Positions 44,789 through 55,530 of a stretch of 64,000 bases of DNA are shown in pieces. The translations under genes and the position numbers were made by a program. The stretch's first letter is position 1. Each line of letters opens with the position of its first letter. Under the pieces are notes generated by a model. The model did no database searches. It saw nothing but the letters and a program-made list of their open reading frames with translations, and was not told where the DNA came from. The stretch is from assembly GCA_029990175.1 (NCBI GenBank), contig JARKIP010000022.1:21302001-21366000 (forward strand). Direction: 5' to 3'. This DNA is from Petunia secreta. Taxonomy: Eukaryota > Streptophyta > Magnoliopsida > Solanales > Solanaceae.

Positions 44789-47018
44789 ATGCTAATTTTA
44801 AAAAGTGTGCCTTTGGTGTTGAGAAGGTAGTCTTCCTTGGGTTTGTTGTGAGTGCCCAAGGAGTGGAGGTGGATGAGTCTAAGGTAGAGGCCATACGTGA
44901 TTGGCCTACTCCTACTACCGTGACTCAAGTGAGGAGCTTTCATGGTCTTGCTAGTTTTTATAGACGCTTTGTGAAAGACTTTAGCTCCATTGCCGCTCCA
45001 CTCACCGAATTGGTGAAGAAAGACCAACCTTTTGTTTGGGGAGGGCCTCAAGAGAAGGCCTTCCAAGAGTTGAAAAGTAGGTTGAGTACCGCCCCTCTAT
45101 TGCAATTGCCCGACTTCGGAAAGGCATTTGAGGTTGAATGTGATGCCTCGGGGGTGGGAATTGGTGGTGTTTTAATGCAAGATAGCAAACCCATCGCCTA
45201 CTTTAGTGAGAAATTGAAAGGGGCCTCCTTGAATTACTCTACGTATGACAAGGAGTTGTATGCCCTTGTGAGAGCCCTTGCCCATTGGCAACACTACCTT
45301 TGGCCTCGAGAATTTGTCATCAAGAGTGACCATGAGTCACTCAAGCATCTAAGAGGCCAAGAAAAGCTCAATAAGAGACATGCCAAGTAGGTTGAATTCA
45401 TTGAGTCTTTTTCCAATGTTATCCAATACAAGAAAGGGAAAGACAATGTTGTGGCGGATGCGCTTTCTAGAAAGTTCGCTCTAGCCACCACCCTAGCCTC
45501 CAAGCTCATGGGTTTTGAGAGCATTAAATTGATGTATGCTCATGACCCTAAGCTAAAGAGCATTCATGAAGCTCTTGAGAAGGGGGAAAGGGTTGAAAAA
45601 TACCAATGGGTTAATGGATATATCTTTAAAAATGGTAAAGTGTGTGTTCCCGAGTCCTCTTAGAGGGAATTGTTGATTCGTGAAGCTCATTGTGGGGGCT
45701 TGATGGGACACTTTGGGAGAAACAAGACCTTGGCCATTCTCATGGAACAATTCCATTGGCCAAAGATGGGGGTCCAAGTTGAAAAGCTTTGCAAAAATTG
45801 CCTTGAGTGCAAGCATGCGAAATATAAAGCTAACCCCCATGGTTTGTATACTCCTCTCCCCGTGCCTACTAGTCCGTGGGTTGATATATCAATGGATTTT
45901 GTGATGGGCTTGCCACGGTCTAGGGGGGCCATCATAGCATTTATGTTGTCGTGGATAGGTTCTCCAAAATGGCTCACTTCATTCCATGCAAGAAGTGTGA
46001 TTATGCACAACATGTTGCCTCTTTGTTCATTGACAATGTCTTGAAATTGCATGGTGTGCCTCAAACTATCGTAAGTGATAGGGACACCAAGTTCCTAAGC
46101 CACTTTTGGAGAAGTTTGTGGGGTGCCCTTGGAACCAAGCTCTTGTTTTCTACGTCCCACCACCCACAAACGGATGGGCAAACCGAGGTGGTAAACCGGA
46201 CTTTGGGTGCTCTTCTAAGGGCCATGACCCGAGGTAAGGCCGGGACGTGGGTTGAAAAATTACCCCTCATGGAGTTTGCCTACAATCGTACTCTGCATAG
46301 CTTGGTTGGCATGACTCCATTTGAATGTGTGTATGGTTTTAATCCTTTGATTCCCATTGATCTAACCCCTTTGCCAAGAGAAATGGTTGTTAATTTTGAA
46401 GGGAAAAGCCAAGCAAAGGCTATGCTTGAGCTCCATGCTAAAGCCAAGAAGAACTTGGAGGAAGCCTATGCCAAGGTTGCTTCCAAGAAGAACAAGGGAA
46501 GGAAGAAGCTTGAGATCAAAAAGGGAGATTGGGTGTGGGTGCACTTCCGCAAAGAAAGGTTTCCAAACCTTAGGAAAGGGAAGTTGGCACCCCGTGGAGA
46601 TGGTCCTTTTCAAGTGCTTTCCAAGATCAACAACAACGCCTATGTGATTGATCTACCCGGTAAGTACAACGTGTCTAATACTTTTAATGTGACTGACTTG
46701 ATCCCTTGTGATGTAGGAGATGGTGATGCCGGAGAGGAGGAAGCCATGGTTTCGAGGACGAAACCTTCCCAAGAAGGGGAGGATGATGCGGGGCATATGA
46801 CCTCAAGGCCGTTCACTAGGAGTCAAGCTAAGTTGATTCAAGACACCCATCTTCACTTGACTTGTAGGGATATGGAAGGAGGCTCCGAGAGTAGCTCGAG
46901 GATCATGCTTTTGAGCACCATGGATGGAGGAACACTTGGGCTCCAAGGGGATCCACCCCAAGCTCATTTTGAGCCTCTTGCACAAGTTCCAGAAGGAGGC
47001 GGAGCGCCTCAAAGCTAA
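44788..47018 (+). pseudogene. Rest of pol of element F: RT thumb, RNase H, integrase (broken)
   Basis: The frame resumes at 44,788 (YANFKKCAFG) after loss of about 25 bases. RNase H is recognisable by VECDASGVGIGGVLMQ, YDKELYALVRAL and SDHESLKHL. A TAG interrupts at 45,388-45,390 and another at 45,661-45,663. Integrase has an HHCC part (HCGGLMGHFG, CKNCLEC), DISMDFV, VSDRDTKF and TEVVNRTLG, with a one-base frameshift near 45,925 between the first Asp and the second. After the GPF motif (APRGDGPFQV) and VSNTFNVTDLIP the frame crosses the polypurine tract at 46,783 and continues 78 codons inside the LTR to a TAA at 47,016-47,018. Confidence 0.85.
46771..46783 (+). promoter_or_regulatory. Polypurine tract of element F
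   Basis: AAGAAGGGGAGGA lies directly before TGATGC of the 3' LTR and is also translated within the integrase frame. It is identical in copy D. Confidence 0.9.
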
Positions 47019-47589
47019 GGCGGAGCGCCTACCAAAAAGCAGAGAGCTGAACAGAAGAAGGCGGAGCGCCTCATCCTGAGGCGGAGCGCCTCATCAGCTG
47101 GAGGCGGAGCGCCTCATCCTAAGGCGGAGCGCCTCCCCCTGTTTCAGCATGCGGGATATTTTACTTCTTTTTGCATGAACTTCCAACTATGGCCCTGCGT
47201 GGCCTTATTTGTTTTAACCCACTTTGGGGGTACTTTAGACCTTTTAGTATGACTAAGTGAAGCCTATAAATACTTCACTTAGCCTCCTCAAACATTAGCT
47301 TACCTTTGAACCTTATGAATGATGAATAGAGTTTATCTCTTTATTGAAGAAACCCTTTCTTTGGTTGCTTGAATTCACTAGTGGAACCTAGTTGAGTCTT
47401 GAACCGAAAACCTGATCATTCTGCTTGCGAGTCCCGGGTGCGACTCGAGGGTGGTTGCATAGTGTAGGTCCTTCTTGACACCGATACGAGGGTATCTCGG
47501 GACAAGTTCCCCGAGGTTACTTCGTAGGGAGTTCGAGTAGTGTCTCGCTCTCTATCTTTATTTTCCGCGTTTAGTTTTGATCCTTATCA
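46784..47589 (+). repeat. 3' LTR of element F (806 bp)
   Basis: Same ends as the 5' LTR. It has six palindrome units (46,996; 47,017; 47,058; 47,078; 47,101; 47,121) against four in the 5' LTR; the extra 43 bases account for nearly all of the length difference. Its first part encodes the integrase C-terminus (MTSRPFTRSQAKLIQDTHLH and beyond). Confidence 0.9.
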
Positions 47590-47594
47590 CCCTC
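47590..47594. repeat. Target-site duplication, right copy (element F)
   Basis: CCCTC, equal to 40,063-40,067. Confidence 0.85.
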
Positions 47595-47888
47595 ACTTGA
47601 CGCTTCGGGCTGTGTACCCTCATCTAATTTAAATGACAAATCGACATCAGGCTGTGTACCCTCAGTCGATGCTTCGGGCTATGTACCCTCAACTTATTTA
47701 AATGACAAATCGACATCGGGCTGTGTACCCTCAGTCAGCGCTTCGGGCTGTGTACTCTCAGCTAATTTGAATGACAAATCGACATCGGGCTGTGTACCCT
47801 CAGTCGATGCTTCGGGTTGTGTACCCTCAGCAAAAAATGAAAGTACAAAATTCGACATTGGGCTGTGTACCCTCAGTCGATGCGTCAA
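47590..47888 (-). repeat. 69-bp tandem array of element C, right part
   Basis: This continues the array cut by element F, with units at about 47,640, 47,709, 47,778 and 47,850. On the minus strand 47,694-47,888 is open and reads EGTQPEAS..EGTQPDVDLSFK with a second unit ESTQPEAL..EGTQPDVDLSFK, a 23-residue period. Whether it was ever translated is unknown. Confidence 0.8.
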
Positions 47889-49292
47889 GAGTAAAGTGCA
47901 ATAAGTAAAAGGCTATTGTTATGTCATGCGACGTGCTAAGGAGAGTATCATGTTTCTGTTGTAAGGAGGGAACCTAAAAAATTTCTCCCCAGTGTCATGT
48001 TTGCGTCTTTGGAATTTTTGAGGGGATCCTCAAAAATTCTACCCCAGTTTATTGTTTATTACAGATCACCGAGAAAAGGTGGTTGCCTTGCACTGAACTC
48101 AAATGTGTTGGCTATCTACATTCGCCCTTTAGTATGACAATTGGATGTATTGATGACTATGAGTATGTGGATATTTTTTATACTCAGACTAGGTATGATA
48201 TTTTGATTTTGCCGGATTTGGAGATTGTCCAAGATTGTATTTTTTTTTAATTGTGATGGGATGTCTTCATGTTTCATTCTTTTCTTTTTGAAAGTCATGG
48301 AGCTAACTTTGATAGATTGGCCTTTGTAGAAATTTTGTTTGTGGTTTGGGAGTTGTAGTTTCCCTTTGTCGGTTTTTGTTGTACCACTGTTTTGGGTCGA
48401 TCATACTCTGAATTTTGTGTTTCAGTGCTGGGTATCTTGCGGTGTCATGATATGGAATGTTTGAGTGACGAGCTTAGATCTTATCGGATCAAACTGAGAA
48501 ATGGGTATCCAGGGAGTAGTTTGTCTGCTGGTTGCAATGGCTTTCGACTGAGCCAAAGGAGTGAAGATATGAGGTTTTGTCTTTTTGTATGCCTTTGATT
48601 GTTTTGAGCCTGGCAAGGTTGTAGTTGGAAGTCTTGATGGAGGGGAGGTTATTTGTTGTGTAAGTTTGGTGTGGTGTCTATTGACTGAGCCAAAGGAATA
48701 AAGATGTGAGGCTTGTGAGCTTTGCCGTATAGTGATCGGGTTTCTTTGTTGTGACTCTCGTATAATGCAGGTTGTACGATATTGGGATTGTCTGAATGCT
48801 CTTGGTGTTATATGTTGGTGGTTCAAAGGACTTTGTTGTAGAGGAAAGTGTTTTTAGGTTGTCTTGCCATTTTGGCTTTTTCTCGAATGCAGGTTCTTGA
48901 CCAATTTCGGTGTCCAAACGCGAAGCAACCGTAACAAATTGGTGAAATGCACAAAATAGTGTGGGCATATTAGCAAAGACTTGAAGCAAAATGGTACGTG
49001 AGCTTAAGAGAAAGCCTAGACCGTTGATAATAGATTAGCGCTTGAATTTGGAGGTTGTGATAGATCATATAGATATCACAAGAGATCGCCTAAGTGCTTT
49101 ATGTAGCAGTCAAGGCAAGGATTTTGGTCGTACGACCGATGTTTGCTTAAGCGGGAGGTGAGGAGTTGAATGTCCATGAAAAGTGGTAAAGATGTTGTGT
49201 AAGGAATAGATTGTGTTGTGCGACAGAAAGGAATGTTGGCTTTTGTCGAACACCAAGACCTTGAGTGCATTTGTCATCTTTTCTTGCCGATT
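47889..49292 (-). other. Internal 3' region of element C, left of the LTR copy
   Basis: No gene. On the minus strand the stretch near 48,060-47,955 contains AACTGGGGTAGAATTTTTGA and GACACTGGGGAGAAATTTTT, block types common in the 3' region of Ogre-like elements. Short frames on both strands are not convincing. Confidence 0.45.
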
Positions 49293-51292
49293 TGTACTGT
49301 TCAAATCAGTAAAGCGTCACAGGATCCAAGGTTGTATTTTCTTTAAATAATAGAAGCTAATCAGTAGCACCAGTGACAGGAAGAATTGATTATAATAACA
49401 ATAAAGCCACATAAGATTTGGTCAATCGGGCGTATCAAAGCAATACAAACAGCAGTGAACAACAATAGATCCAAACCGACGGCCAAACAGAGAAAGTCCA
49501 TAAGGGCAATCGAAACAAGTTCAAAGGCAGGCCAAAGGGAATGAGTACACCTGAGAACGCAACAGCAGTGAAACAATTAAACCCAGAACATGGGGTTCCA
49601 AGTCCAAAACATGTAAACGACGGATCAGAGCCTGATATTGTAGTTCGCCGGCGAGGAAAGTAAACGAGGAGCGACATCTAGCCTGCTTTTGGTGGCGTCG
49701 CTACGACTCGCCTCCGCCGTCTCCTCTTCGATTTCAATCATAAATTGGCAAGAGATCACGAGAACAGGATCCCTACGGTGGGTTATGATACGAAGCGGAT
49801 TAGAAATGGGTTTTCCGCTGGAACCCCTTATCCCTGTCCCCAATCTGTTTCTGTGCTCTCCATCGTTTTTACACCACTCCCCGACCCCTGTTAGTATTCG
49901 ATTTTGTATGTGTGTAAAAATGTTTCTGTTTGGATCTGTTTTTGGTGGATGTGTGGGTGTGGTGGTTTCTGGGTATGGTGATAGAAAAGAGAGAGATGAG
50001 GAGACGATGATGAAGGTTGTATCTTGTTTTACAATTTTCGTATGTGGGGTTTGTATGATTTTGTGTATTGTGTGTTCTAATTTTGTGTGTTAAGTGTGTT
50101 TGGTTTTTTGGAGAAGATGAGGGGTCTGTGCAAGAATGGTGTGTGTATAGATTTTGATACTGTGCTTTTGATGGTTTTTAAGAGAAGAAGAGAGGTGAAG
50201 CTCGCTGGTGTAGTTATCTATGAGGAAGGAGATGACCAGGAAGGAGTTGGGTATGCGTGTACTGTGTTCTCTCTCTCGTGTATTGTCCTGATGAGGATGT
50301 TGGTTGTGTGCTTTCTTTGAATAATTGATAATGACTCCCAGAAAACAAAATGGTCTTCTTTTTTTAAAGAAGAACACAAAAAAAAAAAAAAATAGTTGTT
50401 GGGGAATTTCTAAAAATAGGAGAGGGGATTATGGATGATTTGGATTTGATTTTTAGTTTTGAATTCTTTCCAATGTGGGGAAGGTAGGAAAGTGATTTAG
50501 GGGATGAACTTGGTATTAAAAGTGGGGTAGGGACATTGGAGGAGTTTTAAGAATAAGATTAGGATATATTTTGGAAATTGATTAAAAATATAATAGGAGG
50601 GAAAGGAAAAGATAAGGTGTAAATAATGAACGTATCTAGACGAAGACTCATCTAGGTTCAAAAGGAATTTTAAAATAATGGAAAAGAAATATTTTGAAAT
50701 GTAAATAATAATTATATGAATATGAGAATATCAAAATTAAAACTAAATAATTGGAAGAAAATAGTAATCAATTCGAACATAATAGACGTACCTAGACAGA
50801 CTATTGTCTAGATTCGTAGGAAAATTTTTAAGATAAACGCTTTTAAAAGGAAGATTTGCACATATTTAAATTTAGAAGGAACTCAGAATACGACAAATCA
50901 CGAAGTGAAAATGAATTGGCTAATATTTTCCTTAAAGGTGCTAATAAATAGAAAATATAAATATATTGTATAAAATGGGTGGACACATAGTAAAAATGCA
51001 CACGCAAAAGCAAATTGAAATACCAATTAAATTAATTAAGTATAAATATTTAAAAATAATTACTAAATGCTATAAATGTACCAAAATTGCCAAACAATCA
51101 TATTTTGACAAATAGCCTAAATGATGCAAAATTACATAATATAGTCACATTTAAGTACGTACTATATAAGTAGAGGATAACACACGTAAATGCATGCTTT
51201 TAATACACATTTTACACAAATAGCCAAATTGCACCTTTAAGTTGATCTACAGACGATTTTAGAAAAAGGAGGGAAAAAATTGGGTGTCAACA
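49293..51292 (-). repeat. 5' LTR of element C, truncated
   Basis: It is homologous to 36,214-38,120 along its length and starts TGTTGACACC at 51,292 on minus. At 49,293 the match stops, so the LTR end, primer site and 5' internal region are missing. It carries about 165 bases (50,735-50,900) that the other copy lacks, while that copy has a 58-bp duplication and a longer A run. Frames inside (49,689-50,093 and neighbours) are in the U5/leader-like part and have no recognised product. Confidence 0.7.
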
Positions 51293-52426
51293 CTCATGCT
51301 CACTGCTTTTCCCTTTTCACCAATCTCTTTTTTTTCTCTTTTATAGGATTTGTTTTACTAACAAACGCTACTTCATCCTCTTCTTCCTTCTCCAACAACT
51401 TTTCATCCTCTTCACCAAACTTCTTTTTAAAACTTTTCTCTGGAATCTCCTTCACTTTCTTGGTACTTAACTTTTCATCCTCTTCACCAAACTTCTTTTT
51501 AAAACTTTTCTCTGGAATCTCCTTCACTTTCTTGGTACTTACATTTTCCACCAGAGTATCCTTTTCTTCATCGTCTTCAGAATCAGTCCAATTTAATTTG
51601 CATCATCAGTTGCATTAGGAACTGAGGAAGACACAAGTTCTTTCTCAGATTCCTTCACAACTTCAGCAAATATTTGTCCTTTCTCAACTGGACCACTGAG
51701 CACTGCTTTCTCTTGTACTTTCTCCACGGCCACTTCAACATGAGTTGGTCCTTCGTCTACTGGACCACCGAACACAACTTCCTCCTGTACCTGTTCTAAG
51801 ATAACTTCAACAGGAGTTGGTCCTTTATCAACTGGACCACTGACCTCAACCTCCTCCTGTATTTTCTCTCAGGGAGTAGCCTCTAAACAAGGTTCATCAA
51901 CTACGCCCTTTTGAGATTCAATTGACTCTTCTACACTTGCCTTTTCTAACACCACTTTCACACCATTTACATCAGCAATTTCTCCAACCAGACTAGGAAC
52001 ATGAAGTTTAACCCTAGGCTCAATAGGCATTCCTACAACATTCTCTTCTAGCACCTCTACATTTCCCTATCAGTTCCATTGTCAGAGTCTACAGTTCTCA
52101 CAATATCATCCATACCAGTTACCAGAATCTCAGTACTTAGTTTTTTAGGACTGACAATAGAATCCAAAACAGTAGAATCAGGTTGAGTCACATCGGGCCT
52201 TACCTTTGTAGGTTGCACTTCAGTAGCACTAGGTACAACAACTTGAGCCTTTGATTTTTGCAGACGATTTCTTGGGTGCATCCCTATTCTGAAACTTCTA
52301 CCTAGCCTTAGCAATTCTTTCAGCCAAAGTTGTAGCACTTGGTTTTGGCTTCTTTGAGGATTTTTGTGAGGTTTGAGTTTCTGATGTCTTTGCTGGTGAG
52401 GCGGAGGTTGACTGTGTTTGAGACAT
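51293..52426 (-). pseudogene. Sirevirus-type env-like ORF, N-terminal part (broken)
   Basis: An ATG at 52,424-52,426 opens MSQTQSTSASPAKTSETQ, a Ser/Thr/Lys-rich start, with a stop near 52,305 (KAR then stop). The frame changes later. The protein is low in complexity and charged: EPVDKGPT-like and GPVEKGQ repeats with Val/Glu/Lys, then a perfect in-frame duplication of a 63-base segment (STKKVKEIPEKSFKKKFGEE, twice) at 51,400-51,545. It runs into element C at 51,293. Its continuation is at 33,842-35,011. It is too damaged to be translated as one protein. Confidence 0.6.
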
Positions 52427-53040
52427 CTTATTGATTTCTTGGAACAATTTTAGAAGAAGGATGATTGTCTTGTTTTGGATGGTTTGAGTGAGAGAGATTT
52501 AGAAAGAAGATGGATTTTCTTATTTTGAATGAATTGTAAGAAGAGGAAAAATTAAAGGGGAGAGGCTGTGATGACCGAGGAAATAGAGAGTAATGGTGAC
52601 ATTGAAAGCGAACCACCTTTTTGAGTTTTTAGGAAACCGGGAAAGTGGTGATGTGACGGTTACAGGGAGGAGTTTCCCAATTCAAGTGGGGTACGTTTGA
52701 ATTCTAAAAATGTAACTGAAAAAGGATTTTTCTATGAAGTAAGGCAGTTACACATATAAGGAAGGTTTTAAAAATGCACAATCAAGAACAAATTATTTTA
52801 GTGATAGACCTTAACATAAACAGCTACATGAACGTACCTGGACATAGTTCCTTATGTTGTACCCGGTTCCCTCTAAGTATTCAGTTTGTTCTTCAATGGG
52901 AATTCATTATATATTACACTGTAGACTCAGTTAACCATGTATATTTACAAAGTATAATTTTAGTCTGGACTATAACAACAATATTCACAAGCAGAATAAT
53001 AAATACTTAACTAGCCAAACCTTGGGAATTAGGTGCCGGG
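52427..53040 (-). other. Spacer between copia pol and the env-like ORF
   Basis: About 600 bases, AT-rich, without a gene on either strand. Sireviruses have a non-coding interval here. No clear splice acceptor was identified. Confidence 0.45.
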
Positions 53041-54472
53041 TCATCCATGTATTTTGGTCATTCTTAACTCCAACATATTCCTCTCAAATTGAACTTTGTT
53101 CATGGCCTTGGTGAAGATGTCAGCAATCTGATCTTCAATCCTGCATGAATTCATAGTAATTAGTCCTTTTTCAACATTATCCCTTAGAAAATGATGTCTA
53201 ATATCAATGTGTTTGGTTCTCTTATGCTGGACTGGATTCTTGGCAATATTAACAGTACTTGTATTTTCACAGAAAATAGGCACAACTCCACATTTTATTC
53301 CAAAGTTCTCCATTTTTTGTTTGATCCATAGCAACTGAGAACAACAGGATGCAGCATCAACAAATTAAGCCTCAGCAATGGAGAGGGCTACCGAGTTCTG
53401 CTTCTTTGTAGCCCAAAAAACTAGACAAGGACTAAGGAAATGTGCCATTCTTGAAGTGCTCTTTCTATCTACTAGATGCCCTGCATAATCTGCATCTGCA
53501 AAAAATTAATTAGCTCAAATGTACCACCTCTGGAGTAACATAGACATAGGTCTTGAGTTCCCTTCAAATATCTCAATATCCTCTTGACAGTAGTTAGGTG
53601 AGACTCTTTGGGTTTTGATTGAAATCTAGCACAGAGTCCTACACTATAAACAATATTAGGACGACTTGTAGTAAGATAGAGAAGGGACCCAATGATTCCT
53701 CTATACTTTGTCTCATTTGTGGAAGGACCAAGTTCATCCATATCCAGCTTTGTTCAATGAGCGATAGGGGTAGTCATTTCCTTAGCTCCTTCCATGTCGA
53801 ACTTCTTCAGCAGCTCCTACTTAGACAACCAATAAGTCATTTCTTTTTTTTCCAAGAATAATGTGTTGTCAATTTTTCCACTAGAAAAATCATTTTTGAG
53901 CAAAAAACCTGATAACCTCTCATATCCAGCTCTGGGTGCTTGTTTCAGACCATAGAGAGCCTTATCAAGTTTGTATATATGATTAGGAAAACCACTGTTC
54001 AAGAACCCATGTGGTTGTACCACATATACTTCCTCATTCAGATAGCCATTTAAGAATGATATAGTGTAAATTTCATATATGTAGTAAAGGCAATCAGCAT
54101 TCTTATGACTTGCATCCTAGCCGCTGGTGCAAAATTCCTACCATAGACAATTCCTTCCTCTTGGTTGTAACCTTGAACTACCAACCTGGCTTTGTTCCTG
54201 GTAACTATGCCATGTTCATCCAATTTATTTCTAAACACCCATTTGGTTCCAATGATTGATCTGTCCTTAGGTCTCGAAACTAGATGCCACACCTTGCTCC
54301 TCTCGATTTGATGTTGCTCCTCCTGCATTGCTATTACCCAGTCTGGATCCTCTAGAGCTTCCTTTACATTCTTTAGTTCCATAGAGGATAGGAAAGCAAA
54401 GAACACGCAGAAGTTCTTCAAAACAGGCCTAGTCATAATCCTAGCATCCAACTCCGATAACACATTTTCCAA
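53041..54472 (-). pseudogene. Copia reverse transcriptase and RNase H (broken)
   Basis: The minus-strand pieces match a Ty1/copia RT: WVIAMQEEQHQIERSKVWHL, IIGTKWVFRNKLDEHG, RNKARLVVQGYNQEEG, then YKLDKALYGLKQAPRA. A stop interrupts after FTLYH (54,050). The catalytic YVDD box is missing: the sequence passes from LFLEKKEMTYWLSK to LLKKFDMEGAKEM. Further on are GSLLYLTTSRPNIVYSVG and RILRYLKGTQDLCLCY, and RNase H with RTKHIDIRHHFLRDNVEKG and DIFTKAMNK. Frame changes lie at about 53,470 and 53,330. Confidence 0.8.
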
Positions 54473-54803
54473 AGGATGTGTGCTTTATACTTCCAGGGTT
54501 TTGACTGTATTTTTATGGGAAGGACATGCATCTGTATTTTGAATAGGTCCTTCTTCCTCAGTTGGTTCATCATCCTAATCAGCCGTTCCCTTGGCATATT
54601 GACTCCTTGTTCCCCCTGAGTTAATTCTCCATTTTTATCACCTCGCTCTTCCTTTCCTTCTGGATTCTCTAAGCTTTCAGCAGGATCTTCTCTTGCAAGA
54701 CCTATAGCCTGATCATCTCCTTCTTTTTATGCAACTACTTTGTCTGACTCATCAAACACCATATGCATGCTTTCCTCAACTGTCTGTTTTCTTTTGTTGA
54801 ACA
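54473..54803 (-). other. Linker between copia integrase and RT
   Basis: A charged, broken linker: the minus strand gives fragments such as SVVFNKRKQTVEESMHMVF (54,810-54,750), a segment normally found between these domains. No domain is recognised. Confidence 0.4.
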
Positions 54804-55530
54804 CTACTTTACTCTGTGTGGAATATCCCAGGAAGATTGCTTTATCACTTCTTGCATCAAATTTACCAGAGCCTCCTTACCATTATTGTGTATGAGACAC
54901 TTGCAACCAAATGGCCTCAAGTGAGGCATATTTGGCTTTCTTTGTCTGAGAAGTTTATAAGGAGTTTTGTTAAGAATATCTCTTATAGAACACCTGTTCA
55001 ATAAGTAACATGTTGTGTTGACTGCTTCAGCCCAGAAATTTCTCGCAAGACACACTTGATACAGCATGGCTCTTTCCATATCTTTCAAAGATCTGTTCCT
55101 CTCTACAACTCCATTTTTCTGTAGGGTTCTTGGAGCTAAGAAGTTGTGATCAATACTATATTGAGTACAGTACTCAGAGAATTTAGCATTTTCAAATTCT
55201 GTACCATGAACTGATCTGATCCTTATCGATTCTAACTTAATCTTTTTTGCACAATCCCAGCCCATTCTTCAAAACTGTCAAATGCTTCATCTTTGGATGC
55301 TAGGAACAGAGTCCATGTATACCTCGAGTAATCATCAACTATCACGAACATGAACCTCTTTCCCCCTCTTTCCACCTCCGAAGGCTACACTACCTCCTTG
55401 AAATGCTGCGAGTGAGAAAAAATTTCTTCTATCTCCTGTCATATGCCTTGAACACCAACTATCTAGAATCCAGCTTGGGCTGTTCACTCTTACTCCAGCC
55501 TGCAAAACAAATCAAGGGTTAGATTTAGGA
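54804..55530 (-). pseudogene. Copia protease end and integrase core (broken)
   Basis: The protease active site reads WILDSWCSRHMTG, with W where the family has G. A sudden join follows: after FFSLAAFQGGSVAFGGG the sequence is already FVIVDDYSRYTW (about 55,360), so the integrase HHCC domain is deleted. The second catalytic position reads SVHGTEF where the family has SDHGTEF, losing an Asp. NGVVERNRSL keeps the catalytic Glu. The later part (FWAEAVNTTCYLLNRCSIR, PHLRPFGCKC) is open to 54,804. Confidence 0.7.

Larger units (their letters stand above)
40068..47589 (+). mobile_element. Complete CRM-like chromovirus (Ty3/gypsy) element F
   Basis: This 7,522-bp element has both LTRs (TGATGC...TTATCA), a CCCTC 5-base target duplication, a tRNA-iMet primer site, a leader, gag-pol in the order gag-PR-RT-RH-IN, and a polypurine tract. 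The tRNA-iMet site and gene order fit chromoviruses. The RT wording and an integrase frame that runs into the 3' LTR fit the CRM clade; that clade call is inference. Pol is disabled by a deletion/frameshift, two stops and a second frameshift. Confidence 0.9.
35012..51292 (-). mobile_element. Ogre/Tat-like element C, internally deleted and interrupted
   Basis: Both ends are long repeats that share TGTTGACACC starts on the minus strand. Next to the 3' copy is a polypurine tract. Between them are only about 3.6 kb of non-pol sequence with two tandem arrays, plus the inserted element F. Gag and pol are missing. It splits the Sirevirus env-like ORF. Clear 5-base target duplications were not found: the right flank is CTCAT and nothing equal is seen at 35.0 kb. 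Confidence 0.65.

Noticed and set aside
39836..47888. CRISPR-like appearance of regularly spaced repeats
   Set aside because: Units are contiguous and diverged, without unique spacers, in a plant retroelement; this is an ordinary tandem array.
49689..50093. 134-codon + frame in LTR C, right copy
   Set aside because: It is on the antisense strand of the element, and its counterpart in the left copy (36.6-36.9 kb) is broken.
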